Below, in pieces: positions 34,586-46,376 of a stretch of 64,000 nucleotides of DNA (position 1 is its first letter; every line of letters starts with the position of its first letter). Origin of the DNA: DASPNH01 sp035626675 (GTDB lineage Bacteria > Desulfobacterota > Binatia > UBA1149 > CAITLU01); assembly GCA_035626675.1 (NCBI GenBank), contig DASPNH010000157.1, positions 1 to 64,000 on the forward strand, given 5' to 3'. The notes under the pieces were generated by a model. The model was not told the DNA's origin. It worked only from the letters and a program-made list of their open reading frames with translations, and made no database searches. The position numbers and the translations under genes were made by a program.

Positions 34586-35464
34586 ATGCCCGATCCGAAC
34601 ACCAACGTTGCGGCCCTGATCAAGCAGAATCAGGAAGCGATTCTTCGCCAGTGGCAGAGCGAGCTCGAGAAGAGCGGCTCGAGAAGGATCTCGGCCTCGG
34701 AGCTGTCGGCGCAGACCAGCGAGTTTCTGGACCTGCTGGCCTGCGCCCTGGAGAAAGGCGCCGGCCACGACGATCTGGACGAGCCGGTCTGGACCGGGAT
34801 GCGGGACTTCCTCGAAGGCATTTCGCGCTCGCGCGCGCTTCAGGGCTTCAGCTCCTCGGAGACCGCGACTTTCCTGTTCCTGCTCAAGAAGCCGCTTTTC
34901 GACCTGCTGCAGCGCAGCTCCGGCAACGATACCGAGGCGATGGGCGACGCCATCTGGCGGATGACTCTCCTGCTGGACCAGCTCGGGCTGCATACGGTGG
35001 GAACGTTCCAGAAGACGCGCGAGGACGTCATCAACCGCCAGCAGCTGGAGATGCTCGAGCTGTCCACGCCGGTGGTCAAGCTTTGGGAGGGCATCCTGGC
35101 CCTGCCGATGATCGGCACGCTCGACAGCTCGCGAACCCAGGTCGTCATGGAGTCGCTGCTGCAAAAGATCCTGGACACCGGATCGGAGATGGCCATCATC
35201 GACATCACCGGCGTTCCCACCGTCGATACCCTGGTCGCCCAGCATCTGCTCAAGACGGTCACGGCCATCCGCCTGATGGGCGCCGACTGCATCATCAGCG
35301 GCGTACGTCCGCAGATCGCGCAGACCATCGTGCATCTGGGCGTGGACCTGCAGGGCGTGGTCACCAAGGCCAGCCTGGCGGATGCGCTGGCGTTGGCCAT
35401 GAAGCGCGCCGGCTACACCATCGCGCGCCCTTCGGCAGCCCGCAGCGGCCCCGTGCAGAGCTGA
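34586..35464 (+). CDS. rsbR: RsbR-type stressosome protein (RsbRD-like + STAS)
   Basis: A 292-residue protein with an N-terminal helical sensor domain (about residues 10-150) and a C-terminal STAS domain (about 165-285). Two threonines corresponding to those phosphorylated by RsbT in RsbRA are present, in MIGTLDSSRT and IIDITGVPTVD. It should form the stressosome core with RsbS. The N-terminal domain resembles the RsbRD-type heme-free globin fold and lacks an obvious cofactor site. A GAGGA site precedes the ATG. It is the first gene of a six-gene operon. Confidence 0.9.
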   Translation: MPDPNTNVAALIKQNQEAILRQWQSELEKSGSRRISASELSAQTSEFLDLLACALEKGAGHDDLDEPVWTGMRDFLEGISRSRALQGFSSSETATFLFLLKKPLFDLLQRSSGNDTEAMGDAIWRMTLLLDQLGLHTVGTFQKTREDVINRQQLEMLELSTPVVKLWEGILALPMIGTLDSSRTQVVMESLLQKILDTGSEMAIIDITGVPTVDTLVAQHLLKTVTAIRLMGADCIISGVRPQIAQTIVHLGVDLQGVVTKASLADALALAMKRAGYTIARPSAARSGPVQS

Positions 35465-35465
35465 C

Positions 35466-35852
35466 ATGGAACGCATCCCGATCCTGCGCATGGGAACGTT
35501 CCTCCTGGTGACCATCCAGGTGGAGATGCATGACGACGTCGCGCAAACGCTGCAGGACGACCTGACGGCCAAGATCATGCAGACGGGCGCCAAGGGTGTC
35601 CTCATCGACATCTCGGCCCTCGAGATCGTCGACTCGTTCATCGGACGCATGATCACCGACACGGCGGCAATGACGGGCATTCTGGACGCTCGCACCGTCC
35701 TCGTAGGCATGCGGCCGGCAGTGGCCATCACGCTGGTGGAACTGGGGCTTTCACTGGCCGGCGTCAGGACCGCGCTCGACGTCGAGAAGGGCATGGCGCT
35801 GCTGCGCGCACAGATCGATGCGGAGGCGCTCCATGGCGGTCCTGAAGAGTGA
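35466..35852 (+). CDS. rsbS: RsbS-type STAS protein
   Basis: A 128-residue single-STAS protein. The phosphoacceptor serine is in LIDISALEIVDSFIGRM, closely matching the B. subtilis RsbS site. It is the stressosome scaffold subunit that holds RsbT until phosphorylated. The gene starts two bases after the rsbR stop and overlaps rsbT by 20 bases. Confidence 0.92.
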   Translation: MERIPILRMGTFLLVTIQVEMHDDVAQTLQDDLTAKIMQTGAKGVLIDISALEIVDSFIGRMITDTAAMTGILDARTVLVGMRPAVAITLVELGLSLAGVRTALDVEKGMALLRAQIDAEALHGGPEE

Positions 35853-36237
35853 CGTCATGGCGCTGCGCGATGCCACCGACGTCGTCGTCAGCCGCCATCG
35901 CATCCGCGAGCTGACGCAGGAGCTTCACTTCAGCCTGGTCGACCAGACCAAGATGATCACTGCCGCCAGCGAGCTGGCGCGCAACGCGCTCATCTACGGA
36001 GGAGGTGGCGTCATGCGGTGGGAAGTCCTGACCGAAGGTGCACGCACTGGGCTGCGCCTTACTTTCGAAGACCAGGGGCCCGGAATTCCCGACCTCGCGC
36101 TGGCGATGACCGATGGCTGGACCACGGGCAACGGTCTGGGCAAGGGGCTGCCCGGTGCCAAGCGTCTCGTCAACGATTTCGACCTCGCCTCCGAGCCCAA
36201 CAAGGGGACGCGCGTGACGATCACACGCTGGAAATGA
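35833..36237 (+). CDS. rsbT: RsbT-type serine/threonine kinase
   Basis: A 134-residue GHKL kinase. The N box is ASELARNALIYGGGG, the G1 box is EDQGPGIPD and the G2 box is GNGLGKGLPGAKRLVNDFD. It phosphorylates RsbR and RsbS on stress and is released to activate a downstream partner. In B. subtilis that partner is RsbU; here the next gene encodes a kinase/phosphatase fusion instead. A GGAGG site lies within the end of rsbS. Confidence 0.93.
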   Translation: MAVLKSDVMALRDATDVVVSRHRIRELTQELHFSLVDQTKMITAASELARNALIYGGGGVMRWEVLTEGARTGLRLTFEDQGPGIPDLALAMTDGWTTGNGLGKGLPGAKRLVNDFDLASEPNKGTRVTITRWK

Positions 36238-37238
36238 TCGTGGCGCGTCCCTGCCAGACCGCGATTCCGATCCAGGAGCGCAGCCAGATCGGAGAAGCGC
36301 GGCGCACTGCTGCGCGAGTCTGCGCACAGGCGGGTCTCGGCGAAGGCGATGCGGGGCGCGTCGCCATCCTGACGACCGAGCTGGCCACGAACGTGCTGAT
36401 CCACGGCGGCGGCGGCACCATCCTGGTCCAATCGCTCGGCGATCAGGGCTCGCGCGTCATCGAAGTCCTCGCCGTCGACTCGGGCCCCGGAATGCGCGAC
36501 CTCGACCGCTGCATGGCCGACGGGTTTTCGACCGGCGGCACGCAGGGAACCGGACTGGGCGCGACGCGGCGCCAGGCGGACTTCTTCGATGCGTGGTCGC
36601 ATCCGGGCGCAGGCACCGTGATCGTGGCGCGTGTCGGCAACGGCGGCTACCTCGATCACTTCGGCGCGGTCTGCCTGCCCTACCCCGGCGAGCAGGTCTG
36701 CGGCGACGGCTGGCTGGCCCGTGCCTCGGGCGATGCTTTCATCGTGATGGTGGTCGACGGCCTCGGACACGGGCCCCTGGCAGCCACGGCCAGCGATACG
36801 GCCCTGGAAGCTTTCGAAGAGGTCCATGCCCACTCGCCATCGGCGATCCTGACCCTGGCCCACGCACGGATGGCAGCCACCCGCGGCGGCGCCGTTGCGG
36901 TCGCCGCCTGCGACCTCGCCGCCGGCACGCTTCGCTATGCCGCCGTCGGCAACATCTCCGGCGCTCTGGTCCATGAGGGTTCCTCACGCGGACTGGTCAC
37001 GCAGAACGGCACCGTGGGTGCTCAGATTCGCGTGCTGCGCGAGCTCGAGTATCCGTGCCCGCAGGAGGCCCTGCTCATCCTGCATTCGGACGGCGTGGCC
37101 ACGCGCTGGAAGCTGAACGATTATCCTGCCCTCTCCTCCCGCCACCCGGCCCTGATTGCCGCCGTACTGCACCGCGACTTCTGTCGCGGCCGCGACGACG
37201 CGACCGTAGTGGTGGCACGCGTGAAGGAGCCGCGATGA
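36234..37238 (+). CDS. Fused GHKL ATPase and PP2C/SpoIIE-type phosphatase
   Basis: A 334-residue two-domain protein. Residues 1-140 are an anti-sigma-factor-type GHKL ATPase (ELATNVLIHGGGG, DSGPGMRD, GTGLGATRRQADFFD). Residues 145-330 are a PP2C of the RsbX/SpoIIE type with the metal-binding VVDGLGHGPLA and a terminal DDATVVVARV. It probably resets the stressosome as RsbX does while sharing the RsbT-like ATPase fold. ATGA overlaps join it to both neighbours. Confidence 0.88.
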   Translation: MIVARPCQTAIPIQERSQIGEARRTAARVCAQAGLGEGDAGRVAILTTELATNVLIHGGGGTILVQSLGDQGSRVIEVLAVDSGPGMRDLDRCMADGFSTGGTQGTGLGATRRQADFFDAWSHPGAGTVIVARVGNGGYLDHFGAVCLPYPGEQVCGDGWLARASGDAFIVMVVDGLGHGPLAATASDTALEAFEEVHAHSPSAILTLAHARMAATRGGAVAVAACDLAAGTLRYAAVGNISGALVHEGSSRGLVTQNGTVGAQIRVLRELEYPCPQEALLILHSDGVATRWKLNDYPALSSRHPALIAAVLHRDFCRGRDDATVVVARVKEPR

Positions 37239-38085
37239 CGGACGACGACGCCAGGCTTGCCGAGTACGAGAGCAGGATCGAGATGCTGACGCAGGAGCTC
37301 GCCGCCACCAACGCCGGCGTCGTCGCGCTCTACGCCGAGCTCGAGGACCAGGCGCATCAGCTCAAGGAAGTCTCCGATCTCAAGAGCCGCTTCCTTTCCT
37401 ACATGAGCCACGAGTTCCGCACCCCGCTGGGTTCGATCCGGAGCATTGCGCGCATTCTGCTCGACTGCATGGACGGCCCTCTCAACGAGGAGCAGGCCAG
37501 GCAGGTGGGCTTCATCCGATCGGCTGCCGAAGAGCTCACCGAAATGGTCAACGATCTGCTGGACCTGGCCAAGGTCGAGGCCGGCCGCGTCACCATCTCG
37601 CCGGAATGGTTCGAGCTGGTCGACCTGTTTGCGGCGCTGCGCGGCATGTTCAGGCCTCTGCTGCAGGAGAAGGAGATCGCCCTGGTATTCGAGGAATCGC
37701 ACGAGGTGCCGCGCATCTACAGCGACGACAAGAAGCTCTCGCAGATCCTGCGCAACTTCATTTCCAACGCCCTGAAGTTCACCAGTCACGGCGAGATACG
37801 CATATCGGCACGATGTCTGCCCGACGAGACGCTCGAGTTCGCGGTCGCCGACACGGGCGTGGGCATCTCGCCCGAACACCTGGGCACCCTGTTCCAGGAC
37901 TTCGTACAGGTGGACACGCCCATGCAGCGCCGTTACCGCGGCACGGGCCTCGGCCTTTCGCTGAGCAGGCGCCTGGCCGAGCTTCTCGGCGGCCGCGTGG
38001 GCGTGCAGAGCGAGCTCGGCAAGGGCTCGGTCTTCTCGGTGGTGATTCCCCTTCGGTTCCGGTCCGTGGAAGAGGGAACGCGCCC

Positions 38086-38089
<4 letters not shown>
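37235..38089 (+). CDS. Soluble sensor histidine kinase in the stressosome operon
   Basis: A 284-residue cytoplasmic kinase: an N-terminal coiled coil (TQELAATNAGVVALYAELED), HisKA with FLSYMSHEFRTPLGSIRS, and HATPase with RNFISNALKF, DTGVGI and GTGLGLSL. There is no sensor domain or membrane segment, so input may come from a protein partner such as RsbT or the stressosome. It overlaps both neighbours by four bases, implying fixed stoichiometry. Confidence 0.9.
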
Positions 38090-40017
<1,928 letters not shown>

Positions 40018-40131
40018 CGAATCCGTTCTCTCCAGCGCGCTCGCCATGGTAGAGGTCGCCTACCGCGAATCGTGGGGAATCGCGGAGGGGAACGTTTCTT
40101 CATCAGGGCTATGCTCGGGCTGGGGGAGGGC

Positions 40132-41607
40132 ATGCATCGAGGGATATCGCGTGGGCTGGTGGCGGCTGCATTGGCCACCGTCGCGGCCGCAACCGGAGTC
40201 GCGCGGGCCGACGACGCGCGCGTGCGCGAGCTCGAGCGAAGAGTCCAGAGTCAGGACGAGCTGATCCGGCGCCTGCTCGAGAAGGTCGAGTCGCTCGAGC
40301 AGCGCCTCGATGGCGAGCAGCAGCCGACCTCCGTACCTGCGCGCACGCACGAACGCCCGCCCTCCCCATCCTCAGGCAAGGGCTACGGACCGGCACCAGT
40401 TCCCGGCGCGCCCTCGCGCGTCGATCTCGAGGCCTCGGAGCTGCCCGCGCTTCCGTCTGCCGCGCAGGCCTCTACCCCAGCGCCGGCGACCGAGACTCTT
40501 GCCCGGCCCTGGTACCAGAACATCGACCTTTTCGGCTTCGTTGCCGGCGGCCTGGTATGGACGGGCGAGGGAGGAACCGACGAGAAGGCCTCGTTCCTGA
40601 ACTACCAGGGCAATCTCGAGCTGCGCGCGCAGGCGTGGGAAGACGTCTTCGTGCATTCGGAGCTGGCTATCAGCCAGATCGGCTTCGAGGACGAGCTGAA
40701 CGTGCGCGTGGGCGAGCTCTACATCCATCTTGCCGACGTCGGCGCGACTTTCCTGTCGCGGCCCGGCAGCATCGGCGTCAAGCTCGGACGCTTCGACGTT
40801 CCCTTCGGTGAGGACTACCTGACGCGCGACGTGCTCGACAATCCGCTGATCACGTGGTCGGCGGCCATCCCCTACGCCGTCGACGAAGGCATCCTGGTGC
40901 ACGGGCAGATCCGCGGGCTGTTCTGGATCGCCAGCGCGATGAACGGCAGCCTGGGCCGCGCAGGCGACGACGACGCCGAGAAGTTCTTCAGCCTCAAGCT
41001 CTACGGCAACCTGGCCGAGGCGCTGTATGTCAGCGCGAGCGCCTATTGGAACGGCGACACCTCGGCTGCGGCCATGGGCCTGGGCGGCAGCTACTGGATG
41101 CCGATCGGAAGCTGGGACTACTTCTCGAGCGCGGGCGCCAGCAGCTCGGACAAGGTCGACGCCTATTCCTACGAGCTGGACCTGCGCTACGACCTTCCTT
41201 CGGCCAGCCACGTCAAGGCGCAGTTCGGACAGGTCTTCGTCGACGACGATGACGACGACTTCTCCCGGACCATCTATTACGGCCAGGTCGAGCCGCTGTG
41301 GAACCTCGGCGCGACGTTCGACGGACGGGTCTATCTGGCGGCGCGCGCCAGCATCGTCGGCACCTTCGACGGCGACGAGGGCTATGTCTTCGAGGGCAGG
41401 CCGTTTGCCGACGGCTCCGACAGCTTCGGATACGACACCGAAAGCATGTGGCGAATCGCCTTGGGGCTGGGCTATAGGCCCAACGATCGCATGCTGCTCA
41501 AGCTGGAATGGTCGCGCGACCGGTTCGACCTGATCGATGGATCGGCGCTGCGTGGCCGCGACCAGAGCCGTCACCTGGTCGGAGGGCTGCTGGCAGTCGG
41601 GTTCTGA
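40132..41607 (+). CDS. Porin-like outer-membrane beta-barrel protein
   Basis: A 491-residue protein. The signal peptide (LVAAALATVAAATGVARAD) is followed by a short coiled coil (VRELERRVQSQDELIRRLLE) and a Pro-rich linker. The rest is a beta-rich barrel with alternating patterns such as SFLNYQGNLELRAQAW and AYSYELDLRYDLPSASH, and aspartate-rich loops, ending in the barrel-type LLAVGF. The coiled coil plus barrel plan is like OprO/P-type porins. I chose the ATG at the signal peptide, with GGGGGAGGG upstream. The stop overlaps the next ATG. Confidence 0.82.
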   Translation: MHRGISRGLVAAALATVAAATGVARADDARVRELERRVQSQDELIRRLLEKVESLEQRLDGEQQPTSVPARTHERPPSPSSGKGYGPAPVPGAPSRVDLEASELPALPSAAQASTPAPATETLARPWYQNIDLFGFVAGGLVWTGEGGTDEKASFLNYQGNLELRAQAWEDVFVHSELAISQIGFEDELNVRVGELYIHLADVGATFLSRPGSIGVKLGRFDVPFGEDYLTRDVLDNPLITWSAAIPYAVDEGILVHGQIRGLFWIASAMNGSLGRAGDDDAEKFFSLKLYGNLAEALYVSASAYWNGDTSAAAMGLGGSYWMPIGSWDYFSSAGASSSDKVDAYSYELDLRYDLPSASHVKAQFGQVFVDDDDDDFSRTIYYGQVEPLWNLGATFDGRVYLAARASIVGTFDGDEGYVFEGRPFADGSDSFGYDTESMWRIALGLGYRPNDRMLLKLEWSRDRFDLIDGSALRGRDQSRHLVGGLLAVGF

Positions 41608-42353
41608 TGTTGGCCGCCGTCTCCATGCTCGGTTGCGCAAGCGCGCTGGCGATGACGGCCGCGGTGGCGATGCCGTCGCGAGCGCTTGCCGAAAAGCCGG
41701 CGGCGCCCGCAGCCGGCGGTGCTGGCGCGACCGTGCGCGGCTCGGTCACCATCCTGGACCGCGACGGCAATCCCAAGGCCAGCCACGCCGGCGTCATCGT
41801 GTTCCTGGACGAGATGGACACGCGCTACGAGGTCGCGGCCAAGCCGGCCGACCAGGCCATTCGACAGGTGGACAAGAAGTTCATTCCCGAGGTGCTGCCG
41901 GTGCTGGCGGGAACCACCGTGCACTTTCCGAACGACGACATCGTGGCGCACAACGTCTTCTCGCTCTCGCGCGTGGCGCCCTTCGACCTCGGCATCTACC
42001 CGCGCGGCCAGACGCGCTCGGTCGTCTTCGAGGAAACCGGGCTGGTCAAGATCTACTGCAACATCCACTCGCGCATGGTCGCCAGCATCGTGGTGCTGGC
42101 CAACCCATGGTTCACCGTCACGGCCGAGGATGGCAGCTTCACTCTCGACAACGTTCCCACCGGTGGCGCCACCGTTCGCACCTGGTACCCGCGCACGCCG
42201 CAAAACAGCGAGCAGCGCTTGCAGGTGACCGAGAAAGGCATCTACGACCTGGACCTTCGCCTGGTCGAAGACCTGCGCCTGGAAGTGCGCGAGGAGAGCC
42301 TGACCATCCAGCACAAGAACAAGTGGGGCAAGGACTACCCGTCCAAGTACTGA
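41607..42353 (+). CDS. Secreted cupredoxin-like protein
   Basis: A 248-residue exported protein with a signal peptide (SALAMTAAVAMPSRALAE). It has a plastocyanin/methylamine-utilisation-type fold with all four type 1 copper ligands: His in DDIVAHNVFS, and Cys, His and Met in YCNIHSRM. A carboxypeptidase-regulatory-like beta domain (FTVTAEDGSFTLDNVPTGGA) follows. It may carry electrons or bind copper in the periplasm. It overlaps the porin stop (TGATG) and precedes a histidine kinase by nine bases, suggesting a copper- or redox-linked operon. Confidence 0.82.
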   Translation: MLAAVSMLGCASALAMTAAVAMPSRALAEKPAAPAAGGAGATVRGSVTILDRDGNPKASHAGVIVFLDEMDTRYEVAAKPADQAIRQVDKKFIPEVLPVLAGTTVHFPNDDIVAHNVFSLSRVAPFDLGIYPRGQTRSVVFEETGLVKIYCNIHSRMVASIVVLANPWFTVTAEDGSFTLDNVPTGGATVRTWYPRTPQNSEQRLQVTEKGIYDLDLRLVEDLRLEVREESLTIQHKNKWGKDYPSKY

Positions 42354-42362
42354 GCGAGCGCG

Positions 42363-44231
42363 ATGAACCTGACCTTCGGACAGAAGATCTCTCTCGGCAT
42401 CTGCATGCTGGTGTTCGGCCTGCTCGGCGCCACGCTGACCATCTCCAACGTCTGGATCACCGGTGCCATCATCGACCGCCTCGCCGAGGACCTGACCGCC
42501 GCCGACAGGAGCGTGGCCGAGGTGTTTCGCCTGCGTTCGCAGGAGCTGTCGGTGCAGACGCGCATGCTGGCCGACGTGCCGCACATCCGCGCCGTCGTCG
42601 ACACGCCGGGCCTGGATCACGCCACCGTGCTGGATGCTGCCCAGGACGCGCGCAAGCTGGTCGGCAGCGACCTGCTGCTGCTGGTCGACGAGCGCGGGCA
42701 ATTGCTTGCCAGCGCCACCGAACCGCAGCGTCACGGCGAGAGCGAAGCCGCCAGCCCGTCGGTGGCCACCGCGCTCTCGGGCCAGACCTTCGAGGGCATG
42801 CAGGTCACCGACGCCGGCATCTACCAGGTGGTCGGTGCGCCCATCGAGTTCGAGGACAAGATCGCCGGCGCGCTGGTGACCGGTTTCGCGGTCGGCGATC
42901 AGCTCCTGGCCACGCTCGAGAAGATGACCAACGCGCACGTGGCCCTGTGGTCCGCCTCGGTCGTGCAGGTCTCGGCAGCCGCCAGGCCGGTGTTCGGACA
43001 GCTTGCGCCCAAGCTCATCGGCACACCCGGCGCGATGACGACGATCGACACGGACTCGGGCCGCTACCTGCTTCGCATCGGACAGATCGGCGAGACCGGC
43101 GTCTCCTACGCGTTGGCCAAATCGCTGGAGGCCGAGCTCGCGTTCTACACCGAGCTGCGTTCGCGTCTGCTGGCCACCGGCCTCTTCGCCCTGGTGATCG
43201 CGCTGAGCTGGGGCCTGCTCTACTCGCGGCGCGTGACGCGTCCCATCGAGCAGCTCGCCGCCGGCACCGCACGGCTTGCCGCGGGCGATCTCTCCACGCG
43301 CGTCGACGTCGAGACGCACGACGAGGTCGGCCAGCTCGCGGCTGCCTTCAATCGCATGGCCGAGGAGCTCGAGTCGCGCATCGAGAAGGATCGCCAGCTC
43401 GCCGCCAGCCGCGTGGCGCTGAACGCCCAGCTCGAGCACGTCAACGCGGAGCTCAAGAGCGAGATCGGCGAGCGGCAGCAGGCCGAACGCGAGATCAAGC
43501 GGCTCAACGAGGATCTCGAGCAGCGCGTCTCCGACCGGACCTCCGAGCTGGAGGCTGCCAACCGCCGGCTCGAATCGTTCTCCTATTCCGTCTCGCACGA
43601 CCTTCGCGGACCGCTGCGGCGCATCATCAGCTTCAGCCAGATCCTGCGCGAGGACGCGGGTACGCGCTTGAGCGACGGCGATCGCGACCATCTCGAACGC
43701 ATCCGCAGCGGCGCGCTCGGCATGGATCGCATGATCGAGAACCTGCTCGAGTTCTCGCACGTGGGCCACGTCAAGCTGGAGCGTACGCCCATCGACCTGA
43801 CGGCCATGGCCCGGTTCATCGCCGAGGACCTGCGGGCCTCCGAGCCGCGCCGTCAGGTGCAGGTGCAGATCGCGCACGACCTGAAGGCCAGCGGCGACGA
43901 GTCGCTGGTGCGCGTAGCCATGCAGAACCTGCTGTCGAACGCGTGGAAGTTCACCGCCAGGAACGCCGAGGCGCGCATCGAGGTCGGCGCCGAGCAGGGC
44001 AACGGCGCCGGCCCCGAGTACTACGTGCGCGACAACGGCGCCGGCTTCGACATGTCGGAAGCCTCCAAGCTGTTCCGCGTCTTCGAGCGCCTGCACTCGG
44101 CGCACGAGTTCGGCGGCCACGGCATCGGCCTGGCCACGGTCCGTCGCATCATCGAGCACCACGGCGGCCAGATCTGGGCCGAGGCGGTGCCGGGGCATGG
44201 GGCAACGTTCAGGTTTACGCTCGGCGCCTGA
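42363..44231 (+). CDS. Cache-domain transmembrane sensor histidine kinase
   Basis: A 622-residue membrane kinase: TM1 (residues 8-32), a periplasmic Cache-like sensor (about 40-265), TM2, HAMP (SRRVTRPIEQLAAGTARLAA), a coiled coil, HisKA with FSYSVSHDLRGPLRRI (His near 411) and HATPase with LLSNAWKF, DNGAGFD and GHGIGLATVRRI. It is the third gene of the porin-cupredoxin operon and probably senses a periplasmic ligand handled by those proteins. No cognate regulator is adjacent. Confidence 0.9.
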   Translation: MNLTFGQKISLGICMLVFGLLGATLTISNVWITGAIIDRLAEDLTAADRSVAEVFRLRSQELSVQTRMLADVPHIRAVVDTPGLDHATVLDAAQDARKLVGSDLLLLVDERGQLLASATEPQRHGESEAASPSVATALSGQTFEGMQVTDAGIYQVVGAPIEFEDKIAGALVTGFAVGDQLLATLEKMTNAHVALWSASVVQVSAAARPVFGQLAPKLIGTPGAMTTIDTDSGRYLLRIGQIGETGVSYALAKSLEAELAFYTELRSRLLATGLFALVIALSWGLLYSRRVTRPIEQLAAGTARLAAGDLSTRVDVETHDEVGQLAAAFNRMAEELESRIEKDRQLAASRVALNAQLEHVNAELKSEIGERQQAEREIKRLNEDLEQRVSDRTSELEAANRRLESFSYSVSHDLRGPLRRIISFSQILREDAGTRLSDGDRDHLERIRSGALGMDRMIENLLEFSHVGHVKLERTPIDLTAMARFIAEDLRASEPRRQVQVQIAHDLKASGDESLVRVAMQNLLSNAWKFTARNAEARIEVGAEQGNGAGPEYYVRDNGAGFDMSEASKLFRVFERLHSAHEFGGHGIGLATVRRIIEHHGGQIWAEAVPGHGATFRFTLGA

Positions 44232-44346
44232 CCGGGCGGCGGGGGGCGGGCGCTGCGTCACGACGGATCGTCGTCGTAGCATCGCCGCGGGCCGTGTTGG
44301 CGAAAGGCGTCGCGCGGTTGCTGGCAGCGGTTTAAGATGGCGCGTC

Positions 44347-46371
44347 ATGGCTCGGCGGACTCCTTCCTCGTCCCGGGCGCGCAAGGCTCGCGGGGCTTCG
44401 CCGCGGGCCGAGCGTGTGGCTGATTCGGACTCGACGACACGAGGAGCTGCGGCTCCAGGCGACGCAGAGGCTTCCGAGCCCGCGACGCCGCCGCGCCGCG
44501 ATTACGAGGAGCTGGAGCGCTCGGAGCGTCGCTTTCGCTCTTTGATCGAGAATCTCAGCGACGTCGTCTACACCCTCGATACCGCCGGAAACTTCACCTA
44601 CATCAGCCCGGCCATCGAGCTCGTCTCGTCCTACACGCCCGAAGAGGTGATGGGGCAGGACTTCCCTCGCTTCATCCATCCCGAAGACCTTCCGAACCTG
44701 GCCGAGGTCTTCGTGCGCAACATGGCGGGCGAGCCTGCGCAGGTCGAGTTCCGCGTCTTCGACAAGAACGGTGATCTGCGCTGGGTGCATGCCTCGACGC
44801 GACCGCACTACGACGACGACGGACAGGTCTGCGGCACCGACGGCGTCTTCAGCGAGATCACCACGCGCAAGAACACCGAGGCGGCGCTGCACGAGAGCGA
44901 GACGCGCTATCGCCAGCTCGTGGAGATGAGCCCCGACGGTATCGCCGTGCATGCGGGAGGACTGCTCGTCTTCAGCAACAGCGCCGGCGCCAGGCTGCTC
45001 GGCGCCTCCGATCCCTCCCAGCTGATCGGCAAACCGGTCCTGGACCTCGTGCATCCCGAAAGCCGACCACTCGTCATGGAACGCATGCGGCAGATGCTGC
45101 AGGAAGGGCGGCCGGGGCCTCGGGTCGAGGAACGCTTCGTTCGCATCGACGGAGTCACCATCGACGTCGAGACATCGGCCATGCCGATGATGTACGAGGG
45201 CAAGCCGGCCATCCAGGTCGTCGTGCGCGACATCACCGAGAGACGGCGCTCCGAGGCCGCCTTGCGCGAGAGCGAGGAGCGCTACCGGCAGCTCTTCGAG
45301 AACGCGCACGAGATCATCTATCTCAACGACCTCTCCGGCAATCTTCTCGACGTAAATCCCGCTGCCGAGGCGATCATCGGCTACACCGCCGCCGAATTCC
45401 GCAAGCTCCAGCTCTTCGACGTCGTCGCGCCCGAGAGCAGTCATACCATCGTCGACCTGGCTGCACGCATCGCGGCGGGGCGAGACCTGCCCGCCACGAT
45501 GGAAGTGGCCATCCGCACCAAGTCCGGCCAGCGCCTGCTGCTCGAGGTCTCACCGCGCGTGCTGTTTCGCGACGGCAAGCCCGTGGCGGTTCAGGGCATC
45601 GCCCGCGACATCACCGAGCGCACGCGCGCGCAGCACGAGATCCGGCGTCTGAACGAAGAGCTGGAAGTGCGCGTGCGCGAACGCACGGCCGAGCTGCAGG
45701 CAGCCAACAAGGAGCTGGAGGCGTTCAGCTACTCGGTCTCGCATGACCTGCGCGCGCCGCTACGCGTGATCGAGGGCTTCGCGCACGTCTTTCTCGAAGA
45801 GTACGGCGACGGGCTCGACCAGCAGGGACGGCACTACATCGAGCGTCTGCACGCCACCTCGGCACGCATGGGCCAGCTCATCCAGGACCTGCTGGCGCTG
45901 GCGCGTGTCACGCGCAGCTCGATGCGGCGTGGGCCGGTGGACCTGGCCACGCTGGCGCGCGGCGTTGCCGCCGAGCTTCGCGCAGGGCAACCCGATCGCG
46001 AAGTCGAGTTCGTCATCCCCGACCTGGCGCGCGCCGAGGGCGATGCCTCGCTCCTTCGCATCGTCATGGAGAACCTGATCGGCAACGCGTGGAAGTACAC
46101 GAGCAAGCATCCGCGTGCGCGCATCGAGTTCGGCATCGATGCCTCCGGCGGCGAACGCGCCTACTTCGTGCGCGACGATGGCGCCGGCTTCGACATGCGC
46201 TACGCCGACAAGCTCTTCGGCGCCTTCCAGCGCCTGCACGCGGTGGCCGACTTCGAGGGCACGGGCATCGGCCTGGCAACGGTCGAGCGCATCGTCCAGC
46301 GCCACGGCGGCCGAGTCTGGGCCACCGGCGCGCCCGAGCAGGGCGCGACCTTCTACTTCACCCTGCGCTGA
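44347..46371 (+). CDS. Triple-PAS sensor histidine kinase
   Basis: A 674-residue cytoplasmic kinase. A basic, disordered start of 55 residues is followed by three PAS domains (about 60-180, 185-300, 305-420), a coiled coil (RRLNEELEVRVRERTAELQA), HisKA with FSYSVSHDLRAPLRVIEGF (His near 465) and HATPase with LIGNAWKY, DDGAGFD and GTGIGLATVERI. It is like phytochrome- or light/oxygen-type kinases, but no chromophore Cys motif is evident. It ends five bases before a REP-like palindrome pair. Confidence 0.9.
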   Translation: MARRTPSSSRARKARGASPRAERVADSDSTTRGAAAPGDAEASEPATPPRRDYEELERSERRFRSLIENLSDVVYTLDTAGNFTYISPAIELVSSYTPEEVMGQDFPRFIHPEDLPNLAEVFVRNMAGEPAQVEFRVFDKNGDLRWVHASTRPHYDDDGQVCGTDGVFSEITTRKNTEAALHESETRYRQLVEMSPDGIAVHAGGLLVFSNSAGARLLGASDPSQLIGKPVLDLVHPESRPLVMERMRQMLQEGRPGPRVEERFVRIDGVTIDVETSAMPMMYEGKPAIQVVVRDITERRRSEAALRESEERYRQLFENAHEIIYLNDLSGNLLDVNPAAEAIIGYTAAEFRKLQLFDVVAPESSHTIVDLAARIAAGRDLPATMEVAIRTKSGQRLLLEVSPRVLFRDGKPVAVQGIARDITERTRAQHEIRRLNEELEVRVRERTAELQAANKELEAFSYSVSHDLRAPLRVIEGFAHVFLEEYGDGLDQQGRHYIERLHATSARMGQLIQDLLALARVTRSSMRRGPVDLATLARGVAAELRAGQPDREVEFVIPDLARAEGDASLLRIVMENLIGNAWKYTSKHPRARIEFGIDASGGERAYFVRDDGAGFDMRYADKLFGAFQRLHAVADFEGTGIGLATVERIVQRHGGRVWATGAPEQGATFYFTLR

Positions 46372-46376
46372 GTGCT

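Noticed and set aside
41571..44384. A 937-residue open frame antisense to the cupredoxin and Cache kinase genes
   Set aside because: It is the mirror of well-supported genes in G+C-rich DNA, is rich in Arg/Gly/Ala/His, and has no domain.
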